A stretch of 64,000 nucleotides of DNA, from the NCBI RefSeq assembly GCF_030272615.1, contig NC_081406.1, positions 186,820,270-186,884,269 on the forward strand. Reading direction: 5' to 3'. Origin of the DNA: Cryptomeria japonica (taxonomy: Eukaryota; Streptophyta; Pinopsida; Cupressales; Cupressaceae). Below the pieces are notes generated by a model. It saw only the letters and a list, made by a program, of their open reading frames with translations. It did not search any database and was not told the origin of the DNA. Shown piece after piece: positions 10,491 through 21,660 of this stretch (position 1 is its first letter; the number at the start of each line of letters is the position of its first letter). Both the position numbers and the translations under genes were made by a program.

Positions 10491-11607
10491 AGGAAAAAAA
10501 AAGGAGACTTTGTATGCAAAATTTGTGAGTATTTAAAGTTTTAAAAATGAAGGATTAAATTCAAATGATTAAAATTAATTTTTAGTCTATACTATAATAA
10601 AATTACCTTATCCATTTGATAGGTCTCTGAATTACCTTTCCAACGCCTATAAAAGATTGAAATTTCGATAAGAAATGCAAGCGTTATGCCCATTTTACTA
10701 AAGTATACTATTTATGTTGAGCAAAATGGATATCCGATTTGAAAAAACATGACATAAAAAATTGGATATCCATAAATATCAGATATCCATTAATATCGAA
10801 CATCCGTTAATAACGGATATCCGATTTGGTTTGGTATTGTTTATGGTAAAAATGGAAACAACAATATTGAAAGACTAAATGAATTCAACTTCAAAACCCT
10901 AGCCTAACAACAACAAAGATCCACCATAACATATGAAGATTACCTAAGACAAGGCAAATCAAAAAAATCACAAAGATGATACCATCACATGTCCACTAGG
11001 GTTTGAATCTCCATTCTTCCTATCTCCATTGATCTTGCTTGATATATTTGCTCTCAGATTTTATGTGTGCACAAGAGCTCAACAAAGAACGAAAATGTGG
11101 TTGATAACTTGATCGCAAAAAGGCTTGAATGCTAGAATGCTTAGGAGTGCTCGTAGGATTTATAATGAAGGGAGCATCTCCTTATATAAAAGACACTATA
11201 GGATTGGAGGGATAAGATTGAGAGGTGTAAAAGATAGATGGTCGACTAGGATTAGAGGGTAGGTAGATGAAATAATAAAATAATGAGAGGGTAGGTAGTG
11301 TAGGAATTAAGAGATGAATGACATGTGTCATAGGTAGAAAAGGGTAATGAATTAATTAAATAAATAAAGACTTATTTAAATAATAGAAGAAGTGGGATGA
11401 TAAAATAAATAAAGTATTTATTTAATTTAGAAAAAGGATAATTTAAATAAATAAAGTATTTATTTAAATAAGAAATAAGGATAGAAAAGGATAAAATGAA
11501 TGAATTAAATAAATAAAGATTTATTTAATTAATTGAATAATTAGGCTTAAATAATTAAATAAATAAAAATATTTATTTAATTAGACAGGACAATTTTAGG
11601 TGTCTAC
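10491..11607 (-). repeat. gypsy-type LTR fragment
   Basis: The right edge on the element strand begins TGTAGACACCTAAAATTG, close to the TGTATACACCTAAAAATG start of the gypsy LTR at 39858. Many TTATTTAATTAAATAAATA-type AT segments follow. A TATA-like TTATATAAGG lies near 11196 on the minus strand. The left part (10510-10800), read in reverse complement, resembles 50870-51130. The left edge is cut where the copia LTR begins. No interior with coding potential is attached. Confidence 0.55.
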
Positions 11608-12384
11608 AGGTATTATCAAACCAAATTCAAATTTTGGCCGACCCAAATAAAAAGCCAAAATAGATTTTGGCGTGTTTGGCAAAGTTTAAAACACGTTTTT
11701 TTCCCTATTGCCGCTTTTTGGACCCCCATGATCTTTCACATACCCATATGCACTATTGAAAATAAAAGATGAATCTAGCTTTCCGATCACCTAAGAAAGG
11801 TGAGAGCATACTCACCTATCATAAAAAACACATAAGACATGTTTGTTCATTTCCATTGTAATTAGTTCATGCCTAATTTATCAAAAATAAGTGTGAAATC
11901 ACGTGGTTGCAAACAAAGTTAGTAGTTTATATTGCATTCTTTGATGACGAAATGGTTTATGACTCTGGTCTTTCACAATGAAATAAGTACCAAGAACGCC
12001 ATCAAATGTACCAAGAACATTGTCAAATTAACCCAAAACGCTATTCTGAACACCAGAAATGTTGCGGAATTGACCAAAAATGCTACAAAATTGACCAGAA
12101 ACGTTGTTAAACCAACCGAGAATGCTACAAGACATACCAAAAACGCTATGGTATAGACTGAAAAATGCTAAATTACGGAAAAACATAAAAACAAAGTTGA
12201 GAAATCTCCCATAAATGCCATTTGAGGTGCCAGGATGCTACAATAGAGACCAAGAATGTGAATCGGGAGACCGAGAGAGCAAATCTGCACACCGAAAGAG
12301 CTTATCAAGCTGTCAATGAGGTTTCTTGCAAGCAAACTTGTTAAAGATCAAAGGGGCTAGGCTCCACAGTGGGCACTAATTAAT
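11608..12384 (-). repeat. gypsy leader remnant with 21-bp repeats
   Basis: From about 11990 to 12170 the sequence repeats units such as GACCAAAAATGCTACAAAATT about every 21 bases. These closely resemble the leader repeats of the gypsy element at 48140-48385. Next to the LTR at 12385 the minus strand reads AGTGCCCACTGTGGAGCC, a plausible degenerate gypsy primer site. The piece therefore looks like the start of a minus-strand gypsy interior whose gag and pol are missing. A 74-codon plus-strand frame here is a by-product of the repeats. Confidence 0.6.
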
Positions 12385-13419
12385 GTGATGCTAAAGATGT
12401 GTGTCAAATAGAAATAAGCATGCACATAAATGAGACAATAAAACATAAAGGGAAAGCAAATTTAAAAATACAAGATGAAACCACACCATAAGCCTTTCTT
12501 GAGATGTCCCATTTTCCTCAATTCTTGAGGACCTTGAAGGTGTTGGATTGTTTTTCTCTCAGCGGAGCAATGACCTCCAAAGTGGCAACTCAAGAGTTGA
12601 GTAGCTACTTCATGATTGATTGTGTAAATGGTATGAAATGCACGATCTAAGAAACTAGATTAATATACTATGATTAATCCAAAATGCTATTACTAGATGA
12701 TTGAAATGCAAATTGCGTACAATAATGAGGCTAAAAATATGAATGCAAGGGATCCTTATTGTTCCAAAATGAGGGGTATTTATAGGAATTCCAAGGTCAA
12801 AGTTGAAGTGGCAGGAATTGATAGCCAAGATTTGATCTAAAGATATCAAGGGTCAAGATTGAGGAAGTTGGAGAAGAGGTTGGAGGAAGAGACACTTGTC
12901 ATTTCTATGGTGACAAGTGTTAAGGAGCCTTTCTCATGAGAGGGCAAGTGTCCAAGGGAGGAGACAAGTGGCCAACGTGCCATGTGTCTCAAGGGGAGAA
13001 TATCCAACCCATAAGAGGTTAGGATGTGCAAGAGGATGGGTTAGTTAGACCCTAGGATTAAATAGAATGGGTTAGATTAGGGGATGGTTAGGTCAGGTGG
13101 TTAAAATTTAGTAGCCATGTGCTTATTTGAATTTAGAAATTCAAATAATTGGAAAATGGTACTAGAATTAATCTCAACAAACTTGAGTTTGTTAATTTTA
13201 ATTAGGGATTAGAAGAATTGATTTTAAATGGAGGTAGGATTAATTAATCAAAAGGGATATGAAATGAACTATATAAATAAATCATGTAGATTTATTTACT
13301 AGTAGATGAACAAGGGAATTAATCAAATTTGCTTGTGAACTCGATTAATTGGGAAGGGGGATTAATTAAATAATTGCGTATTTAATTAATTATCTTCAGA
13401 CCATTTTTAGGTGTATACA
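12385..13419 (-). repeat. gypsy LTR (paralogue of 38797-39858)
   Basis: It begins TGTGATGCTAAAGATGTG and ends AGGTGTATACA. It aligns end to end with 38797-39858 with scattered differences and small indels, in the same orientation. Its leader-like neighbour lies on the left, so for a minus-strand element it is a 5' LTR. No convincing target-site duplication is visible at its edges. Confidence 0.85.
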
Positions 13420-14417
13420 GTTGCAAGCTATGACCTTCCATTATTATAAGTAAATTTCCCACCACATCCCCGAAAACCATCATCCTCTCCTAAGTCTATG
13501 TAGCTCCCTAATCCCTAAGCTAATGTAATTTTTTGTTGTTACATAACAAGTGGTCCTATTCATCTCCATTTCCCTTAAAGGGACACTCAACACTATTAAG
13601 GTGTAACAATTTTGATGGATCCTAACATGTATCAATAATGGATGTTGTAGATACAAGTGGCGACTCTATAGGAGATAAGAGAAAGATAAAATAAGATGTT
13701 ACACTATCCACTAAAATTGTCAGAATGATCTAGTGTCCAAAAGCTTTATGAATATTCAATATCCACAATAGTTGGAAAAAAATCATGAAAAAAACTAACA
13801 CGACACAAAAATCAATGATATTTTGGATAAGCATATAGCTAGTGAGGAATGCAAATTTTAGCAAGATGTCATTACATAAATAATACATGTCATTAAATCC
13901 TTTAATCACTAGCTAATGCAATAGAGATTACTCCACTACTACTTGATAAATAGAATAAAATCTTACATGATGATTATATGGATATGTCAAGAAAAAAGAG
14001 TCAATATGATATAATATATAACAAGTGGTTCGTTCTACCCATCTATTGAAAAAATACAATTATTATTGAATTTATAGGTACATGCGTGAGCTGTAGTGGC
14101 TCAAGCACAAGAGATCCCTTATGATCCTACCATAGATTTGGACTAGCACTTCTAAGTCCTCTAGAACACTATTCCATTTGAAAGGAACCAAATGATAGAA
14201 TATTATGGCTTCCCTAAGGATTTATAAGGCATAATTGTCGTCTTCCTTTTTTATAATTGAATTTGTCAGTCCATTATCTCACTTGTACAATACTATGTTA
14301 AATTAATATTAATTCCTTCTCCCTCAAGAAAGAAATCTATTGGATAGTTTTATGTAGATCCACATAAATAATTGCTAAGCTTATAAAAATATAATAAGCA
14401 AATGAAAAATTTGTACA
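13420..14417. other. Intergenic, no gene seen
   Basis: This is AT-rich single-copy-looking sequence with no long open frame on either strand and no retroelement motif that I recognise. The first bases after the LTR, GTTGCAAGCTATGACC, do not duplicate its left flank. Confidence 0.6.
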
Positions 14418-14512
14418 ACTTGAGCTGGCCTAGTGGCAGAGAACTTGTGATCTTGAAGTAAAGATCATGAGTTCAAACCCCACAAAGGGGGTAGGGTATG
14501 TACACAAAAAAT
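14418..14512 (+). mobile_element. tRNA-derived SINE head
   Basis: TGGCCTAGTGG at 14426-14436 fits the RNA polymerase III A box, and AGTTCAAACCC at 14470-14480 fits the B box. They are 33 bases apart, typical of tRNA genes. The segment between them does not fold into an obvious functional tRNA cloverleaf and no CCA-proximal acceptor partner is clear. I therefore read it as the tRNA-like head of a plant SINE rather than a tRNA gene. A short AT-rich tail follows. No flanking duplication was identified with confidence. Confidence 0.68.
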
Positions 14513-14534
14513 TCAGGAATGTATGGACTAAAAT

Positions 14535-14682
14535 AATTTAAATGTGAATATATTTTTAAAAATGTGGGTGATAAATAATTAATAGGAATAAGAGTTTGTT
14601 TAAAAAAAAATTTAAATGTGAATATATTTTTAAAAATGTGGGTGATAAATAATTAATAGGAATAAGAGTTTGTTTCATCTAA
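14535..14682. repeat. 74-bp tandem duplication
   Basis: Two essentially identical copies of a 74-base segment (14535-14608 and 14609-14682) start AATTTAAATGTGAATA and end near AGAGTTTGTTT with an A-run between them. Their near identity suggests a recent local duplication. Confidence 0.85.
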
Positions 14683-15599
14683 ATAATAAATAGTTGAGGG
14701 ATAATTTTTTTTTTAATTAAAAAATAAATAATTGAGAGTGATAAGAGTTTTATTTATTATTTCTTGTTATTGAAGAAATCATAACAATTGATATTTTATT
14801 TTTACATATAATTTTTTTTTTTTATGTTTAGTTAAATTAGTTGTAAAATAAATTTTAATATAAAATAAATTTTTATTTTAAAAAATATTAAAAATTATTT
14901 AATTTTCATAAGAATCATTTATTATGATCCTGAATAATTTTATTTTACATATAATTTGACTCAAATTATTAGCAATTATTAATATCAAATATTATTTTAA
15001 GAGATAGACAACTTAAAAACAAAAAGATTTGAAGCTTCCAAACTCAGATGTGTCTACTTCCTTCTACCCATCATCATTTCTAGAACTACGTACACTTATC
15101 CCTTTTATTTAATTATAATACATACTTAAGTTTCAATTATCTATCCTAGCTCAATTATTAGATAATATTTTTATGAATTTATTTAATCTAGATTTATACA
15201 AAATTACTTTTTTCTTATAATTAAACTAGATAATGATCTTAATATCCAAAAAATATTTTTTCAAGTTAAACATAGAGATAATTAGGGTTAGGGTTAGGTT
15301 TTGTCTGAGATATATATGACCCTAACCCTATTCTAGCTAGATAGATTTAATTTTATAAAAGTGAATAAACTTTATAAGTGAATAAACTTTATGAGTTAAT
15401 AAACTTTCACTTAATTAAATATAAATATTAAATATATAATGGAATACATACTTTTATATTAATTTTATAAAAATGAATAAAATATATAAGTGAACACACT
15501 TTAACTTATAAAGTTTCACTTATAAGATTAATAAAGTTTATAAAGTTTTACTTATAAGTGAATAAAATTTCATTAACAACTAAGGCTGAGTCCCCTTCT
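14683..15599. other. AT-rich intergenic DNA, no gene seen
   Basis: This is very AT-rich sequence with many short A and T runs. Between 15360 and 15570 phrases such as GTGAATAAACTTTATAA and its reverse complement recur. A short telomere-like inverted repeat lies at 15283-15330. No open frame of note is present. Confidence 0.6.
15283..15330. repeat. Telomere-like inverted repeat
   Basis: TAGGGTTAGGGT at 15283-15294 is matched by its perfect reverse complement ACCCTAACCCTA at 15319-15330, separated by 24 bases. The unit is TTAGGG-like rather than the usual plant TTTAGGG. Confidence 0.75.
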
Positions 15600-15936
15600 A
15601 TTTTAGTTTCCTTGATGCCTTTCTTGGAGCATTCAAAAGACTCTTGAACTCTGCTAGATTGTTAATATCTCAAGGAACGTGAATAGCTAATTTGTTTATA
15701 AAAGATCTAGTGTGATCCCTTATGACACATTCTATGCTACAAGGACATTGGTTGCCTTTTGAGGCCCCATTGAAATTGAGTTTTAACCAACCAAATTTAG
15801 GTGGGGACGTGACAACAGAGTTCCTTACTTCTATCTTCTTTCCAAAAAAAGAAGGAATTTTAATGCCATTCCAATTAAATTTTATTTTACCATCCCAGTC
15901 TGTAAATTCTCTATTGGGGTTGGAAAAGAATGCCAA
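15600..15936 (-). pseudogene. LINE RNase H-like C-terminal remnant
   Basis: WLKLNFNGASKGN near the start of the domain matches the KxNxDGAxxGN opening of the RNase H-like (RVT_3) end of plant LINEs, with N replacing the catalytic D. The frame stops near 15670 and can be followed as NNLAEFKSLLNA in a shifted frame. The domain is truncated at its C-terminus. Confidence 0.8.
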
Positions 15937-15989
15937 CCCACAATTAATGTTCTCTACTATAGATATTTCTATAGAATTGATAACTGAAT

Positions 15990-16982
15990 CTACCTTCCTA
16001 GCTTTATTGTAAAAAATTCTCCTATTTTGTTCTTTCCATACTTCCCATAAGAGAGAAGAGCGGCAAATTTCCCATAATGAACCGATAATACTGTCATTAG
16101 GTCTAATAGGCCAGCCTTGAAAAAGGGAAACAATATCATTAGGGAGAGCAGTGATCTATCCCAACTTGGCATAGAGCCACCTCCAACACTTGGCTGAAAA
16201 GGGCAGCTAAGACAAAGATGGTCCATTGATTCCTCACGTGCCTTGCAGAGGACACATCTTGAAGGTCCTTCAAAACCCATTTTCTTGAACCTATCCGCTG
16301 TAAGAATTTTCTTTCTTGTTGCTAACCAAGAAAAGACTCTTACCTTTGGGATGAGTTTGCTACTCCAGAAAAGTTTATGATTTATGCCAAGATCATTTTT
16401 CTTGAGCTGACTTGCTAAGAGATTATAACCTTCGTTGGCAGTGTATTGGCCTGATTTAGAGGGGAACCAAAAAACATAACCACTTCCAGGTCTAAAGAAT
16501 AATTGTCTATCTTGGATGGAATGCATTAGTTGGTCTACTTCATTGGGAGGGAGAGGGAGTCCCTCAAGGCTTTTCCACTGCCACCTAAGGGGATCTTTTT
16601 TAGATAAAACAACATAATCCTTGACATGTAAACCCCAATTGAGTATGAGCCAATCTCAATTAGCTTGGATAGAAATAAAACTATCAATACTTGGATAGCC
16701 CACCCAAGAGTCCTCCCAGAATAAACATGAAAATCCATCAAGAACATCCCACGTTATATAGTCAGCCATAAGGGGTCTACATTTAATTATGAAGTTCCAT
16801 ATCCTTGATCCTTTTAGCGGATTGTTGATTCTCATAAAATTGCTAGAATTCCCATCAGCAGTATATTTTGCAAATATCAACTTTACCCATCTTGCTGATG
16901 GTTCTTTAACCATCTTCCACACAAGTTTTTCTCCTATAATTTGACTTTGAAATTGCTGATTTCGAATACCCAAACCACCCAA
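15990..16982 (-). pseudogene. LINE zinc-binding (zf-RVT) region
   Basis: From 16982 the protein reads MGGLGIRNQQFQSQIIGEKLVW, typical of the stretch after LINE RT. After a frame change it continues as 16526-15990: FWFPSKSGQYTANEGYNLL, VFSWLATRKKILTADRF and then CVLCKAREESMDHLCLSC. The cysteine and histidine spacing is that of the plant LINE zf-RVT domain. Stops and frameshifts lie between the pieces. Confidence 0.9.
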
Positions 16983-17159
16983 GGATTTCGGTTAACAGAT
17001 TTTATCCCAGGCAATTAGAGAAATTCTATGCCTCTCCTCAGAGCATTGCCTGAAAAAAATTCTCATTTTTTGAATAAGAAAAGAGTTCATCCCTGCAGTA
17101 AGGGCAAGGTAGGATAGAAGATAAATGGGGAAAGCTGAGATTACCGCATGAAGCATAAC

Positions 17160-18088
17160 CAACCGACTTGCCTAAGAAAGCCATTTTCCTTTCCAAGAGT
17201 TAGTGCTATGCTCCATTTTCATCTTCAACAGGTCCCAAATTTTTGAATTCCTCAGGCCTCTATTAATAGGGATACCAAGATAGAAACAAGGGAGGCATCC
17301 TTTCTTACAATTGAAGATGTTTAAAATTCTAATTTCTGTTTTTGGAAGGGTAGAGAAAAAATAAATCTTCAACTTTTCTTTGTTGATGACCTAGCCAGAT
17401 GCCTTTCCACAGGAAATAAGAATTCTCTATAGATGATCAACCTCTCTTGTATTAGCTTCACTTATCAATAGGTTATCATCCACAAATTGTTGATGTGTAG
17501 CTGAGAAGTTTCTAGCTATTTTGATGCCCTTTATCAAGCCTCTTGTGTGCATGTCTTTGATTGCTCTGCCCAAAGATTCCACCATAATGATGTAAAGAAA
17601 TGGGGAGAGGGGGTTTCCTTTTCAAATGCCTCTGGATGCTGAAAAATATCCTTCTGGGGTCCCATTTATAAGGATTAAAAACCTTGGAGTTGAGATGCAT
17701 TCAAAAATCTAGTTGATCCATCTATTGTTGAAACCAAAAGCCTGCATGACTTTACCAAGAAAGTGCCAGTCAACATTGTCATAAGCCTTTGATATGTCCA
17801 ACTTAATAGTCATCCCTACTTTATTAATATTTTGGAGAGTGTGGATTGCTTCTTGGGCAATAATCACTCCCTCAAGGATTGATCTACCTGACACAAATCC
17901 GGTCTGCTCTTCTGAGGTTACGCTGTCCATAAGAGGTTTAAGCTTGTTAGTGAGCACTTTGGAAAGGATTTTGTAGATTGTGTTGCAAAGGGATATAGGC
18001 CTAAAGTCTCTAACCGAATAAATTGAGGATCTTCAATTGTGTGATTTCCATGGATAATTATTCTATCAATACTCTTCCTAGACCTTCT
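17160..18088 (-). pseudogene. LINE reverse transcriptase core
   Basis: The frame 17957-17709 gives LTNKLKPLMDSVTSEEQTGF, VSGRSILEGVIIAQEAIHT and MTIKLDISKAYDNVDWHFL, the standard LINE RT motifs including the first catalytic aspartate. Further on, through breaks, come GNPLSPFLYIIMVESLGRAI and the active-site block QFVDDNLLIS near 17480-17500 (FVDD where most LINEs have YADD). Then KTEIRILNIFNCKKG and PCFYLGIPI follow at 17372-17172. The protein would copy LINE RNA at the nicked target. It is broken into several frames. Confidence 0.92.
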
Positions 18089-19160
18089 TGTTAGGACCTG
18101 GAGGCAACTGAGAGGGGGGGGGGGTGAATTAGTTGTCTATTAATTTCAACCCAAATATAACTTAATCAAACTTGATGCATAATACCGATAAACCAAACTT
18201 AATGCCGGTTGATAGTTTAACAGTTAATAACAGTACTGGTAAAGTTTAATGCATGAAATAGAAAGATAAATAACATCCACAACACATAACACAGATATTT
18301 GTACGTGGAAACCCTGTAAGGGGAAAAGCCACGGTGGGAAATCTTACCCACAATCAGATGATACTACTGCAGATAGTATGTATGTATAAATGGGGTCTGC
18401 ACATGCATAAAGGCCAACTGCCTAGAGCTCACTGCTCAATCACAAGATGGGAGTCACACTAACTACAATTGGATGGTTAAATCCAATGATAATGCAGTAC
18501 TCAAAATAGCATCTTCATATGCTAGATTCAGTACTGGTTAAGCTCTGATTGTCTTCTACATACCTTCCTTTAATCTTCAAATGATGTCTGCGTGTATAGC
18601 TCTACTTATATTCACATATACCTTGTTACAATCCTTTTTCACACCTTCTACATAATCTCACAAATGAGATCTTACATATATACCAAAACCTAAGACCAAA
18701 TGTGTAGGTCAGCTTACTAAGAATATTACAATTAAATCAATTACAAATGAATCAATATGCGATGCATTATGTCAGCTCAATGCATTTGCAATAATGACCA
18801 ATTAATAAATCATCTCCATAACATGTTGTGCTGATCTAGAATAGATAATGCTTGCTGGTCCATAACCTAGACCAATTTGTCGGTAACAACAAATATGCAA
18901 ACTCGATTAGACCAATAACCAAATCACCAAAACCAAGTGTCCAAACTAGTTCTTCGACATAACCAAGTGATCTTCAGATGATAACAGATCATCCTCAGTG
19001 CCAGTGAACAATATAACCTACCGGTGAACCAAATACTGGTGACTGTGCATAAGTCACTAAACATGCTGGTGAACATAACCAAAGATCTCCAGTGCTGATA
19101 AGTGTTGACAAGTGTTGACATCAATGAAAAAACCAATGCAACATATCCATAATACCAACA
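18089..19160 (-). mobile_element. Solo copia-type LTR inserted in LINE
   Basis: This 1,072-base LTR starts TGTTAGGACC and ends ATACCAACA on the plus strand. It is flanked by the perfect 5-bp target duplication CTTCT at 18084-18088 and 19161-19165. Removing the LTR and one duplication restores the LINE protein across the join. It contains the same G-run plus TGAATTAGT motif and GTGGAAACCC core as the other copia LTRs here, but is otherwise a different family. No internal region remains, so it is a product of LTR-LTR recombination. A short minus-strand frame inside is not a gene. Confidence 0.93.
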
Positions 19161-19614
19161 CTTCTTTTATTTGTGAAATTATGGAAGAACTTTGTATTCT
19201 TATCCCCAGCTTGTAGCCAACTTTCCCTCAACTTTTGCTTCCATAATAGCTCTTCTTTAGATAGGACGTCTTCATATTCTACTAGGAGTTCTTTCTCTCT
19301 TAAAAACTCAAATTGAGACATACCATCTTGAATTTTAAAAATATTATTCATATTATAACACTATATATTTATATTTACTATTATGTTATATTTTTAATGT
19401 TTGTGGGGTAATATTGACTAAAAGTGCTCCAAACTTAATTGCCTCTCATCATATCTAACCACTTTAGATATACTTAATATAAAATATAAATTGTACTTAT
19501 ATTAAAAAACTGTAGCTACAATAAAAATGTATTTAAGTGGTCCTCCTCCACACACTATTATTAAAATACAAGCAAACAACATATATACTTATCTCCATCT
19601 CTCTATCATAGTGT

Positions 19615-19618
19615 CATG

Positions 19619-19664
<46 letters not shown>

Positions 19665-19870
19665 CTTATCTATCTCTTTATCTCTTTCACTCTATCTTTC
19701 TCTACCTTTATCTCTGCTTCCACCTCTTCCTCTCTATCAGTCAATCTCCTTATCTCGATCTCTGTCTCTCTTTTTTTGTTCTCTTGCTCTACTTCTCTCT
19801 GTCTCTCTATCTATTTATCTTCCTCTTCCTCCCCCCCTCTATCTTCATCTCTATGTTTATCTACTCTAAA
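19615..19870. repeat. CT/AT microsatellite and pyrimidine tract
   Basis: A pure CT dinucleotide run followed by a pure TA run grades into degenerate TCTCTATCT-type sequence. Two open frames across it encode only Ser/Leu/Ile/Tyr repeats and are rejected as genes. Confidence 0.9.
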
Positions 19871-20037
19871 CTAATCATAGTAATCAATTTAAAAAACCCA
19901 ATCTTTAACTTAAATCTAACCTCGTAAAAGAAAAAAATACTGACATCTTGAAAAGACCACAAATCATAAAGCTCATGAAAAAGCTAAATCTTTCATCACC
20001 TCATTTAGAAAGTTATAATACACTTTATTATAAAGAG

Positions 20038-20125
20038 AAATAATTTAATAAATAATCTGAAATAATTTAATAGATAGTCTAAAATAATTTAATAGATAAT
20101 CTGAAATAATTTAATAGATAATCTG
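20038..20125. repeat. Four-copy 22-bp tandem repeat
   Basis: The unit is close to AAATAATTTAATAGATAATC, at a strict 22-base period starting at 20038, 20060, 20082 and 20104, with one or two changes per copy. Confidence 0.85.
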
Positions 20126-20839
20126 TTTCATCATTGTGTCATCTTTATGCTTTGAAAGCACAAATGGCATTTCACTTGTCTGTATGAGCTATAATATTTT
20201 GCTTTGCAATGACCACACAACTAAGCATAACCTTCACCGCTTGGAAGTGGTTGTACCATTTAAACATATTTCCAAACTGGAAAGTATGGGCCTGTTTTGA
20301 AGCGAGGTTGACTCCTATAACTAGAAGCAATTTCCACCTTAATATCTAATAAAAAAAGTTCTATAAACAACACATTCAAAACAAACCAAAAAGAAAAAAC
20401 TTTAAAAACAAAATAAGAGAGTTCATTTGTAAAAAAAATATAAGGAAAAAAAAACCAAAAACTTAAAAAAACCTACCTTCTTTTGAGAAAATATTCCTCT
20501 ACGATCTCTTTGACAATAAACCTATAGTTGCAAATATGTAGGAATAGCACAACAAACAGCTTGGATCATTCAACAATCAATCTTCAACTCTTCCTGCAAT
20601 GGCAAGGAAAAATAATAAATTTAGGAATGGAGCAAGATTTTTTTGTTTTTCAGATGGTAAGGTAGGAAAGGACTATTATCTTTGTGAGCTCTTGTAGCAC
20701 TAGTTGATGGAGAATTTGGAGAGAATCAAGGAGACATACTACAACTTTTAGTATGACACTTTAATAATTTGTCTTAAATTTTATTTCTTAAAACAATAAC
20801 CTGATTCAAGGTCTTGGTCTGGCAAAAAAAAAATTCCAA

Positions 20840-21660
20840 TTGCCACTTAGATTAGAGACCACATGCAGAGGTTTCCAAATAGTAAGTAATGTGACACGAT
20901 GTACTACCGGGGCTTCTTTAAGACTTTTAAAAAGGACATGCAAGAAAGATATACAACATTTATCAAAGTGGTGGAGAGTTCTAAGAGTGTCATTACTTTC
21001 ATGGTTGACAAGGATAAGTGTTATATTTAGGTAGTTGAACCCAAGATAGCTTAGATTTTAAAATTACCCTACGAGGCCTTTGGACTAAAGTGGATTGCAT
21101 ATGCTAACATCTTGCTTAGCAAGCCTAGGGATCCTACTATAGACTAATTTGGGACCTATGATGAGATAATTTAGAAGAAGAACTAGAAGAGTGTATAGGA
21201 GAGCCTAGAAAAGAACAAGGCAAAGCTACAAAAGGAATTGGAAATCCAACCAAAATTCACATTTGAGGGCCCTCTAGTAGTGCCTCAAGTTGCTTCTACT
21301 TCTCCACAAACACCACAATGACCTAGAAGGACAAGTAGGTCCACTTCTACCACTAATACTACTCCTCAATCTATCATATCTTCACAAACACCTCCTAGCG
21401 GAAGAAGAACAACTTCTGAAGAACTGGTGTAGATACAGACTACGAAAAAGTAGAAGCAAAGGCCTAAGTAGTAGGCCAAAATGGAGAAAATTAAATTAGT
21501 GATTGCAAAAGATGATGAGGAAGGATGATAATAAGAAAAATCTTCTAAACTAAAAATATGAGAGAAGAGACCAAGATAATTAGAAGGAGAAGAGGAAGGG
21601 ACCTCAAAAGGAAAGGAAAAAGAAAAGAAAACTAATAAATACATCTAGAAGCACCCCCAC
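20840..21660 (+). pseudogene. Degenerate coding relic, family unknown
   Basis: Between 21150 and 21440 one plus-strand frame can be read through a few stops as KAKLQKELEIQPKFTFEGP, then VPQVASTSPQTPQ, TTNTTPQSI and SSQTPPSGRRTTSEELV. It is a charged helix followed by a Ser/Thr/Pro-rich linker. The style resembles the linker regions of plant retrotransposon accessory ORFs such as the one at 57829, but I see no alignable motif. Upstream, a 64-codon open frame (20840-21034) has no recognisable content. This is a low-confidence relic. Confidence 0.35.

Larger units (their letters stand above)
15600..19352 (-). mobile_element. LINE (L1-type), 5'-truncated and interrupted
   Basis: This minus-strand non-LTR retrotransposon relic runs in two pieces, 19352-19161 and 18088-15600, split by a solo LTR. 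In order it carries the region before RT ([24 protein letters not shown]), an RT core, a zinc-knuckle domain and an RNase H-like end. The endonuclease and ORF1 are absent, which is normal for 5' truncation. Sequence jumps from IEDPQFI to RPISLCN-like residues near 18000, so several hundred bases of RT are deleted. Many frameshifts and stops make it inactive. Confidence 0.9.
19353..20839. other. AT-rich intergenic DNA with microsatellites
   Basis: No gene is seen. A CT run followed by an AT run lies at about 19618-19662, and the pyrimidine-rich tract continues to about 19870. A 22-bp unit is tandemly repeated four times at 20038-20125. The remaining sequence is rich in A runs. Confidence 0.65.

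Noticed and set aside
11932-12156. 74-codon plus-strand frame with repeated TKNA-type peptide
   Set aside because: By-product of 21-bp leader repeats on the strand opposite to the element.
14418-14512. Functional tRNA gene
   Set aside because: A and B boxes are present but no convincing acceptor stem pairing or anticodon arm was seen.
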